The position numbers were made by a program, and so were the translations under genes. A DNA stretch of 24,683 nt, taken from positions 1-24,683 of the forward strand of contig MEDY01000436.1 in assembly GCA_001724265.1 (NCBI GenBank), in the 5' to 3' direction. This document shows positions 17,930 to 24,683 of this stretch, piece after piece. Origin of the DNA: Rhizaria sp. SCN 62-66. Taxonomy: Eukaryota > Rhizaria, unplaced. Every line of letters starts with the position of its first letter. The stretch's first letter is position 1. The notes beneath the pieces are model-generated. The model did not search any database. It was not told the origin of the DNA and saw only the letters and a program-made list of their open reading frames with translations.

Positions 17930-17942
17930 CCATCGGAGCAGT
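17930..17942 (-). repeat. 13-bp direct repeat (copy 2, upstream ATG)
   Basis: Exact second copy of the start-codon context of the 17709 gene. From its ATG the frame reads MENVCVLYDFYIIMSQY and continues out of frame past 17709. That peptide is encoded by AT-rich DNA unlike the real genes here, so translation would most likely be regulatory if it happens at all. Confidence 0.55.
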
Positions 17943-18191
17943 TGTTCGCACTTAAATTAACGGATCTTCTGGAGCAGCACAGTCTCTCAAAATCCGCGAA
18001 CAAGCACGTTTGTTGTGGCCATGGAAAGGGGGTAGAGTTGGCTAGAGTCAGACCCGAAAATCCACTTCACAAATCAAGGTTGCAATGAGCTTTCATGTCC
18101 GTGTCGCGTTGTGCAGCTACTGTATAGTCTACCGTATCTTATCATCTTTATTGTACTTCATCCACTTCTTTCCTTCACCCAGGCCTGCGTC

Positions 18192-20312
18192 ATGTTTGGC
18201 CGCTGGGTTGCCGGCAATGTCGAGCGCCAAGCGTCAGCTCAGCTCGCAGCTGCCAGCTCGTCTCGGCGCGCCTTCTCGGTGACGCCTACGGCTGACCCCA
18301 CCGCGTTCACGCGCGCCCCGCCCGCGGGCATCCCTGCCGCGGCGCCCGCGGCGGGCCCCGGCGCGGGCGTGCCGCCGCCCGCGAACAACATCCCGCTGAC
18401 GATCGCGGCGCCCTGGACGTTCCGCCGAGTGGCGGGCGCGCTCTTCTTCACCGGCACCAGCCTCCTCACCACGGGGCTCTGCGCTTGGCAGATCCAGCGC
18501 CACTTCTGGAAGAAGGAGCTGCTGGCCTCGCGCGAGGCCGGGCTGGCGCTACCGCCCGTCCCGCTCGAGCAGCACTTGCCGCAGCTCGTGGGCACAGCGT
18601 GGGACGCTTTCCTCGCCTCAGCCGCGGCCTTCCGCATTGTCGACCTGCCGACCTCGCTCGAGCTCACGGCCGCGCCGCGCCACGTGACGCTGCGCGGACG
18701 CTTCGACTACGCGCGCGAACAGCTGGTGGGCTTCGCGGCCCCGCCGCTCGACACGGGCAACGTCAAGAAGGGCGACGCCGTGCGCGGCTACTACGTGTGC
18801 ACGCCGCTGATGCTCGCGCCCGAGGCCGCACTCGCGCTCCCGCTGCGCCCCACTATGCCCGTCTTGCCGGGCGCGCCCACGCGGCCTTCAGAGGTGCTCA
18901 TCCGCAACGCCGCGCGCGCCGAGCACAAGAAGCATCTCGCCGCGCGCGCCGCCATGCCGCCCGCCGAGCTCGCCGCGCTGCCGCCTCTGCCCGACGCCGA
19001 GGCCTTCGCCGAGGCCGCGCTGCGCGACGCGTGCCCGCGCGACGACGTCGTCGCCCTGCACACCGCGTTCCCCACCGCCGAGTCCACTGCCGCGCTCGGC
19101 GCGCGCCTCAGCGCAGAGAGCGGGGACGCCGACGCCGCCGCCGCGGGCGTCGCCACTGCCCCGGGACTCGCCCGGGCGGCGCAGCTGTCCCCCGTGCGCG
19201 CGACGGTGTGCGCGCAGGAGGTGCTGGTGAATCGCGGCTGGATCCCCTCCACGCACGCGCTCTCATACCTTGCCTCGAACCGCCTCCCCGAGCCCACCGA
19301 CGCCGAGCTCGCCGCCGAAGCCGCGAGTGCCGCAGACAACGGCAACGGCCACAGCACTGGTCGTGACGGACTGACGGCGGCAGCGGACCGCGCGGCAGCG
19401 ACGAGCGCGCTTGTCGGCGCCAGCAACGTGCGCACCGCCCGCGACGACGGGCTCAGCACGGTGACGGGCGTGTTCTGGTTCGGGCCGCGGCGCAGCGACT
19501 CGACGCCGCCGACGCTTGCGCGCGTCAAGGACTCGCCCGCGCTGGCGCACCAGATCGCGTACCCGTCGGTGCTGGCCGCGGCGGCGCAGGTCCCTGCTAT
19601 CACAATCACGGCCTTCGTCGACACACCCGCGGCGCCGGGCGCGGGGCCGCACGCCCAGGCCGCGGCCGCGGAGGTCGGCGTCGTGCTCGAGACGGCCGCG
19701 GCCGTCGCGGCGGCGCGGCTGCGTGGCGAGCGCGAGCTCGAGTCGCTGAGCCGCAAGGTCGCGGCCGCGGCGCTCGAGAAGGAGCGGCTGCAGCTGCTGC
19801 AGGACGGCAAGGACGCGTCGCAACTGCCCGTCGTGGCCGGGCTCACCGAGGAGGAGCGCGCCGACGCGCTGGGCTACCGCGCGCACCCCACGCAGGCGCT
19901 GCGCGACCTGGGCCACACGCTTTCGACGGCGGCCGAGAGCGTTGTGGCGGCCGGCGACGACCCGATCGGGCAGGGCACGTGGGCCGGTGCCATCGCGCAG
20001 CAGGGCGGCGCGCTCACCGCCGCGTTCGAGGCCGTGCCCGTGGTCGAGATGATGGGCGCGGCCGCGGGGCTTGTCGGCCGCTCGCAGCGCGTTGTGGCTA
20101 AGGACACGGAGCTGGGCCAGGCCACCTCGGTGCGCATGCAGCTGCTGCGCAAGAGCGAGGCGGACTACTTCAACTTCCACTCGATGCCCGCCACGCACAT
20201 CGTCTACGCCGCCACCTGGGGCACGCTCTCCGCCGTCGGGTACTACATGGCTTACACGCGCTTCTGGCGCAAGCGCGTCTACAACCCCGCGCTCTTCAAG
20301 TCATTCAAGTAA
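18192..20312 (+). CDS. SURF1: SURF1-family cytochrome c oxidase assembly factor
   Basis: Inner mitochondrial membrane protein needed for assembly of respiratory complex IV. The start at 18192 gives a typical targeting peptide (MFGRWVAGNVERQASAQ, basic and amphipathic, with SSRRAF near residue 27); the frame is open further up but is AT-rich and has no ATG. First membrane segment about residues 79-98, then the family signature GLCAWQIQRHFWKKEL. Next come RGRFDYAREQLVG (168-180), GYYVCTPLML (199-208), VLVNRGWIP (344-352), VTGVFWFGP (424-432) and a C-terminal membrane segment (HIVYAATWGTLSAVGYYMAY) ending in RFWRKR. The order matches SURF1, which is usually about 300 residues. Here it is 706, mainly through inserts between TPLML and VLVNRG and in the segment before the last membrane helix. 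No frameshift seen. It is divergent from the large minus-strand gene. Confidence 0.93.
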   Translation: MFGRWVAGNVERQASAQLAAASSSRRAFSVTPTADPTAFTRAPPAGIPAAAPAAGPGAGVPPPANNIPLTIAAPWTFRRVAGALFFTGTSLLTTGLCAWQIQRHFWKKELLASREAGLALPPVPLEQHLPQLVGTAWDAFLASAAAFRIVDLPTSLELTAAPRHVTLRGRFDYAREQLVGFAAPPLDTGNVKKGDAVRGYYVCTPLMLAPEAALALPLRPTMPVLPGAPTRPSEVLIRNAARAEHKKHLAARAAMPPAELAALPPLPDAEAFAEAALRDACPRDDVVALHTAFPTAESTAALGARLSAESGDADAAAAGVATAPGLARAAQLSPVRATVCAQEVLVNRGWIPSTHALSYLASNRLPEPTDAELAAEAASAADNGNGHSTGRDGLTAAADRAAATSALVGASNVRTARDDGLSTVTGVFWFGPRRSDSTPPTLARVKDSPALAHQIAYPSVLAAAAQVPAITITAFVDTPAAPGAGPHAQAAAAEVGVVLETAAAVAAARLRGERELESLSRKVAAAALEKERLQLLQDGKDASQLPVVAGLTEEERADALGYRAHPTQALRDLGHTLSTAAESVVAAGDDPIGQGTWAGAIAQQGGALTAAFEAVPVVEMMGAAAGLVGRSQRVVAKDTELGQATSVRMQLLRKSEADYFNFHSMPATHIVYAATWGTLSAVGYYMAYTRFWRKRVYNPALFKSFK

Positions 20313-20332
20313 ACTGACTTCGTGAGAGCGTA

Positions 20333-20338
20333 ATTAAA
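20333..20338 (+). terminator. Candidate poly(A) signal ATTAAA
   Basis: ATTAAA variant in an A-rich run 21 bases after the SURF1 stop codon. No canonical AATAAA is seen nearby on this strand, so this is tentative. Confidence 0.3.
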
Positions 20339-20651
20339 AAAATAAGAAAATGTAGCGTGACTTTTACTCAGAGTGCGTGTTCTAAACCAAAACAATTATA
20401 TTTATATGATATTAAACACAAACTTAAATACATCAAAAACTTAAAAATAACGCTGCCCCTTCATGTTTTTAGTTGGAAGTGCGCCGAACGTCGTCCAAAA
20501 TCACGACCTGCAGCCTTCGAGCCGTTGCGGCCAGGTGCGAGACATCGGCGAACGGGCAGACAAACGAAGCAAACTTCAGACAATGCATACGCTATCATGA
20601 CAGCGTCAGAAAGACTTGCGTTTCAATTTTGGAAATGAACATTTCTTATTA

Positions 20652-20658
20652 TGAGTCA
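20652..20658. promoter_or_regulatory. TGAGTCA (bZIP/AP-1-type) site
   Basis: Lies about 119 bp upstream of the 20777 start. With its left flank it forms TTATTATGAGTCA (20646-20658), identical over 13 bases to the minus-strand sequence before the 17709 start. Function is inferred. Confidence 0.45.
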
Positions 20659-20776
20659 TCTTCCTCCTTTCTACTTTTTGTGACCTCATATCATTGGTAA
20701 CGACCGGCCGCTCTCGTAACCTTCGCCCCTGCAGCTTCTCTCCCAACATCCACGCCGCTCTCGGCACAAACCACGC

Positions 20777-23700
20777 ATGAGTGAGTTCCAGCAGCGCTTC
20801 CAGGGCCGCATGGCTGTTGTTGGTCGCACTGGTGGCTATGAATCCCACTCACAAGCGTACGTTTCGTCCCTATGCACACACCCTCCAAACACACTGCCAA
20901 CGTTTCGCTTGCAGTGCTCACTTGCTCCCATCCTTCTTGTTTCCTTCGCTTCAACAGCCCTGCAACTCCTTCACAACGCACCAGCGCCTTGAATTCCCGC
21001 CGTTCCTCGAACGCCCGCACCCCTGGCGCAGCAGCAGCGCGCGCAAGCGGCGGCGCCGCCCCCGCTGCTGCTGGCTTGGGCACCTCTGCCGCCACCGCTG
21101 CACAGCCCCCGACGCCGGACCTGGACGCGGGCGCCTTTGCCGGCGACGATGACGCCGCCGCGGCCGACGCCGCCGCTATGGTCGCCGCGCTTGCCGACGA
21201 CGACGACATCGACTCTGACGACGACGGCAACAACGGTGACAACCGTGGGAGCGCTCAACGCTCTCCTGTCGTCCCCGCTCCCACAGCGACGGCGCCTGCA
21301 GCGGCGGTAGCGACGGCACCCCAGCGCGTGCCCAGTACTGCCGCCGCTGCTGCTGCGGTGCCCGCTCTGCCGCTGGGCGCGATGCTGCCGCGCGCGGCGT
21401 CGCTGCTGCCGCGCGCCAACATGCTGATGCAGCCCCAACAGCCTCAGCAACCTCCGCCTCCACAGCAGCAGCCGGCTGCTGCCGCGGCGGCGCGTGCTCC
21501 TGCCCCCGCTGCGGCCGCGGGCGCGTCGCCTGTTACGTTTTCGTCGTATTTCTACAGCAACACGTACCAGCAGAACGCGGGCTCCCCGATTGCTCCCCCG
21601 CCCGTTCCCGCGCCCGCGCCTGCGCCGGCCGCTGCGCTGCCCCAGCCTCAGCCGCAGTCCCATCCGCAGCAGCACGCACACGCGCACGCGCAGGCCCAGG
21701 CGTACGTGCCCACCGCGGCCGCGACCGCGTCCGCGCCCATGCCGGTCTCAGTCGCGGATGCCGGCAGTGGCGGCTACAGGCCCGCGTCGCGGCCCGGGTC
21801 GCGGGTGCGGCCGCTGGCGGAGGCCGCCGCCGAGGCCGAAGCCTTTGCCGACGCTGCCGTCGCCTCTGCGCGCAGGCAGGTCGAGGCGCGCCACACGCCC
21901 GATGGCAATAGTAATTACAATCACGCGAACGCCAACGTGTCGGCAGCTCAGCCCGGGCCCAGCTCTGGCTCTGGCTCTGGCTCTGGTGTGACGCGGTTTA
22001 GACGCGCGAGCGGAGCCGCGGCGGCGCAGGCGGTGGCGGACGCGCTCGACGCCGCCATGTCCGCCAACCACGGTCACGGCCACGGCGGCCACGCTAATGC
22101 TGCTGCCCCCCAGGGTGGGTACAGTGCGGGACACGGCGGCGGCGGCGTCGCGTACGGGGGCTACAACGCCGCGTACAGAGTCGGGGCCGCGGCGCGCGCT
22201 ACCCCCGTGCCCCAGGTCGCGGTAAACAGCGGTGACGGCGACGACGAGTTTGCGCACGCCGCGGCCCACGCGGCCGCGACCACCGCCCCCACCCCGGTGC
22301 CGGCGCCCGTCGCAGTCACCGCGCAGCCGCGGTCGCGGCCCGCGTCGGGCGTGCGCGGACTCGCGGCCGCCGGCGCCGCCAGCCTCGCCGCCCCACACGC
22401 GTCCGCACACGCGCAGACGAATGCGACTCACCGCGCGACGCCCCCAGTGCAGCCCATCGTGATCCCCTCTCAGCAGCATCACCAGCAGCCGCAGCAGCAG
22501 CAGGGACAGCACTCTGCGCCCCGCGGCCGCAGTGCTGCGCCGCCGCAGCCGCCGTCGCCGCGGTCTGGCAAGCCGCGGTCGTCGGCGGCCGAGGTTGCTG
22601 CGCTCATCGCCGCGCTCGAGCCCGACGCGCACTTTGCCGGCGTCCGCAGTGCAGATATTAATGTCATCAGCAACGGCGATGCGCACGGCGGTGACGACAG
22701 TGCGCGGGCAACCGCAGTGGCGCCGGCCCCCGCTGTGTCCGCGAGCGCGCGCGTCGAATCCGCCCGCAACACACACACCAGTGCGAGCTCGGTCGGCGTG
22801 AATGATGCTGCGGCTGTGACCAGGATCACGGTCGCGAACCCCGCCGCGCTGCTCGCGCTCTTCGGCCCCGCCGCGCCCGCTGCAGCGCCCGCGTCCGCGA
22901 CGCCCGTGCCGTCTGTGTCGGCCACGCCCGTGTCGGCGCACCGGGCGGCGGCGGCGGAGGGTAGCGCGCGCTCACGCTCGCGCTCGCGCAACGGCAACGG
23001 CAACGGCGCCAGTCCCGCGGGCGCGGGCGCGGCTAAGTCCGCCGCCAAGCCTAAGGCCGGCGCAGCGGCAGCCGCGGGCGCCGGGGCGGCTCGCGCGTTC
23101 CGCCGCGCGCCCAGTGCCGCGCCCGCGCCGGGGCCCGCGACGGCCAACGGCAGCGCCTGCGGCGCGGGCTCCTACATGCGCCTCTGGGCGCGCGCAGAGG
23201 AGTACCACGGCAACGGCGCGGCCTCTCCCGTCTACGCCGCGCCCGCGGCAGCGCCTGAGCCCGAGCCTGCGGCTGCAGCTGCGGCGCAGGGCAACGGGAG
23301 CAACACGTTCCAGCAGTCCGTGCACGGCGACGGCAGCGGCTACAACAACGGGGGCTACCCACAGCATATGCAGCAGCAGCAGATGCAGCAGCAGGACCCG
23401 TACGGCGTGCAGGGCGCTGCGTATGGCAACTACCCGATGCCGCAACAGCCGCAACAGCAGCAGGTGCAGTACGGCTACGGCGGTACGCAGGACTACGCCA
23501 GCCCGCACACTGCGTACTCCTATCCGCAGCCTCAGCAGCAGCATATGCAGCCCCAGCAGCAGATGCAGATGCAGACTCCTCTGCAGATGATGCAGGCGGC
23601 GCCGATGGGTTATCCGCAGCAGCAACTGCAGCTGCATCAGCAACAGCAGATGCTCATCGCGCAACACCAGCAACAACAACAGCAACAACAGCAGCAACAG

Positions 23701-24683
23701 CAGCAGCAGCAACAGCAGTTCCTGCAGCAACAGATGATGCAGCAGCAACAGCAGCAGGAAGAGGAGGCGCGGGGCGCTTTGTCGCCGCAGTCAGCTAAGG
23801 CAAGCGCGCCCCGCTACAAGCCCAAGTCGCTCAAGGACTGGCAGGTACGTTGCGCACGAATAATCAGTACTATACCTCATATTGTTAAATTCAGTATTAT
23901 AATCTGTATTATTCTTATTTTCCGCGTCTCATTTGCTTTCCCTGTATGGTATCTCACTCTCGCTGCCCTTGCTTTAACTCCGCTCATCGTGATCGTTCCC
24001 ATGCGTAGACGCGCGCTGCGATCGCGCCGCCGCCGACGCTGGGCGCGGACCTGTTTGCGCCCGCAGTGGTCGAGGCCGCCTCGCGCAGGGACAAGATGCG
24101 CGCCTACGCCGGCGACAACAACTCGCGGTACGTCATTGCAGCACTAAGTTACAAACACGTGATATGGTATCTTCAAAATCTCGACTCTCTCTATCATTGC
24201 TCTTCTCTCACTCCCTCTGTGCTTGATTATCTCTTCTTTTTGTATTCCCCTCTCATATAGCAACGTCCAACGGCTCGCCCGCGCGCGCGAGCGTGACTTC
24301 GCCTCCGTCCCCACCGTCTCATCCTCTGCTTCAGCCCCAGCGACAGCTGCCGCGTCGGGTGCGAGCGACTCCGAGTCCGCTGCCCCGGCGCGGGACGCCA
24401 TCCAGCCGACGCCTCGGCCGACTCCACGCGACGCCTCCGCCGCCTCGGCCTCGGGCGCGGTGCCGACAGGCGCGACGCCCAGCGTGTCCGCGAGCGCGAG
24501 CGTGACGGGCAGCGGCGGCAGTCTGCGTGCGCACCCCATCGCCGCGCATCCGGGCTCACTCGCCGCAAACGCGCTCGCGCGCGCGCCGGGGCCCGCCGTC
24601 GCCGCCGGCGGCTACGCACCCGCCGCGGGGGGGGGCGGCGCAGCGGGGGCCGGCACGGCCGCTGCGGGCGGCGCGGGCGCGGC
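20777..24683 (+). CDS. Gln/Ala-rich multi-exon protein with LKDW-type conserved segment (partial at 3' end)
   Basis: Four exons: 20777-20856, 20958-23844, 24009-24127 and 24261 to beyond the window. Exon 1 encodes MSEFQQRFQGRMAVVGRTGG and more. Choosing the acceptor at 20957 keeps frame (phase 2) and joins to PATPSQRTSALNSRRSS. Exon 2 holds an acidic patch (DDDDIDSDDD), Ala/Pro/Ser disorder, Gly-Tyr-rich segments and Gln-rich blocks with a pure 17-Gln run. Its end and exons 3-4 give the least repetitive part: YKPKSLKDWQ, then PPPTLGADLFAP, SRRDKMRAYAGDNNSR and NVQRLARARERDF. The pattern L-K-D-W ... L-G-x-D-L ... Y-A ... N recalls a motif I associate with some cilium/microtubule-linked proteins (JHY type), but that is unverified recall. 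After it the sequence is disordered again to the edge. Function unknown. Confidence 0.85.
20857..20957 (+). other. Intron 1 (101 bp, phase 2)
   Basis: Donor GTACGTTT, acceptor TTCCTTCGCTTCAACAG. The alternative acceptor at 20914 (GCTTGCAG) would put the next exon in the wrong frame. Base composition is pyrimidine- and AT-richer than the flanking exons. Confidence 0.85.
21962..21986 (+). repeat. Hexanucleotide repeat GCTCTG x4 (Ser-Gly)
   Basis: Four exact units plus one base, encoding SGSGSGSG in exon 2 of the last gene. Confidence 0.85.
23668..23718 (+). repeat. Polyglutamine CAG/CAA tract (17 Gln)
   Basis: Seventeen consecutive Gln codons, mixed CAA and CAG, so less prone to slippage than pure CAG. 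It is followed by FLQQQMM, six more Gln and a Glu triplet, forming a Q-rich block just before the conserved LKDW segment. Q-rich blocks of this kind often form coiled coils or condensate-forming regions. Confidence 0.92.
23845..24008 (+). other. Intron 2 (164 bp, phase 0)
   Basis: Donor GTACGTTG directly after the CAG codon of LKDWQ; acceptor CCCATGCGTAG. The interior is strongly AT/pyrimidine-rich. The frame can be read through it without a stop, but the read-through peptide is hydrophobic and unlike the exons, and the spliced product continues the charged conserved segment. Confidence 0.88.
24128..24260 (+). other. Intron 3 (133 bp, phase 2)
   Basis: Donor GTACGTCA; acceptor in a long pyrimidine tract ending CTCATATAG. 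Splicing restores an arginine codon (CG|C) and continues with NVQRLARARERDF. In-frame stops lie inside the intron. Confidence 0.9.

Larger units (their letters stand above)
17710..18191. promoter_or_regulatory. Divergent promoter region, disordered protein / SURF1
   Basis: This 482-bp AT-rich gap lies between two outward-pointing start codons (17709 minus, 18192 plus), the same size and arrangement as 4601-5082. It contains a TGACTCA site (17887-17893) in an AT-rich setting, a 13-base duplication of the minus-strand start-codon context, and pyrimidine-AG tracts upstream of both starts. On the minus strand CCTCCCACCATCCCTTTAG ends at 17782; on the plus strand TTCTTTCCTTCACCCAG ends at 18182, only 9 bases before the SURF1 ATG. 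A small plus-strand ATG at 18085 could belong to a short upstream exon, but its donor cannot be fixed. Confidence 0.6.
20313..20776. promoter_or_regulatory. Intergenic region: SURF1 3' end and promoter of the last gene
   Basis: AT-rich for its first ~150 bases, then more mixed. It holds the SURF1 3' end and, near the right side, TGAGTCA (20652-20658), an inverted CCAAT pentamer (ATTGG at 20693-20697) and a pyrimidine-AG tract (CCTTCGCCCCTGCAG ending at 20734) 42 bases before the start codon at 20777. The section 20470-20580 is GC-richer but shows no open frame or tRNA-like fold that I can support. Confidence 0.55.

Noticed and set aside
17424-17951. 175-codon minus-strand frame starting upstream of the 17709 gene
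   Set aside because: Starts in AT-rich leader and becomes an Arg/Pro-rich out-of-frame shadow of the real gene; kept only as a possible upstream ORF.
18111-18191. N-terminal extension of SURF1 (LPYLIIFIVLHPLLSF...)
   Set aside because: AT-rich, no ATG, contains an acceptor-like pyrimidine-AG tract and would put a hydrophobic segment before a good mitochondrial targeting peptide.
20470-20580. GC-richer island in the intergenic gap, considered as a tRNA or small RNA
   Set aside because: No cloverleaf, A/B box pair or stable fold could be made out by eye.
23845-24147. Read-through of intron 2 giving a hydrophobic membrane-like segment (IIICIILIF...)
   Set aside because: Sequence is AT-rich with GTACGT donor and TAG acceptor; the spliced frame continues a charged segment whereas read-through becomes Arg-rich and stops.

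Overview
The window looks like nuclear DNA from a compact, very GC-rich single-celled eukaryote (a protist; I cannot name the lineage). Evidence: spliceosomal introns with GTACGT donors and pyrimidine-rich acceptors, a SURF1-type mitochondrial assembly factor with its own targeting peptide, a RING-finger protein with a PHD-like zinc cluster, ankyrin repeats, and proteins dominated by Ala/Pro/Ser/Gln low-complexity sequence. Coding DNA is extremely GC-rich with mostly G/C third positions, while the four real intergenic gaps (about 360-480 bp each) are abruptly AT-richer. That contrast helps place gene ends. No RNA gene, transposon, CRISPR array or viral gene was recognised. The only assembly gap is a 59-N run at 1685-1743.

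Layout. (1) <1-4600, minus: a large RING/PHD-like protein, running off the left edge and broken by two frame problems (the N gap and a site near 535-575). (2) 4601-5082: divergent promoter. (3) 5083-5925, plus: a 280-residue Ala-rich protein of unknown function. (4) 5926-6288: convergent 3' ends. (5) 17709 down to 6289, minus: two very long open frames, 13930-17709 and 6289-13755 (open back to 13929). They lie in exactly the same reading frame and are separated by a single TAG inside a CAG run. They may be one gene of about 3,806 residues, with a disordered N-terminal third and an ankyrin-repeat remainder. (6) 17710-18191: second divergent promoter. (7) 18192-20312, plus: SURF1 homologue (706 residues, about twice the usual size). 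(8) 20313-20776: intergenic. (9) 20777->24683, plus: a four-exon, Gln/Ala-rich protein with an LKDW-type conserved segment, running off the right edge.

The genes do not form an obvious pathway: a probable nuclear ubiquitin ligase, a mitochondrial assembly factor and several scaffold-like proteins simply sit side by side, as is usual in eukaryotes. The most interesting observations are the in-frame TAG in a glutamine run, a TGA(G/C)TCA motif present once in each of the three promoter regions (two sharing 13 identical bases), pyrimidine-AG tracts just upstream of every start codon, and a zinc cluster in the RING protein split by very long low-complexity inserts.
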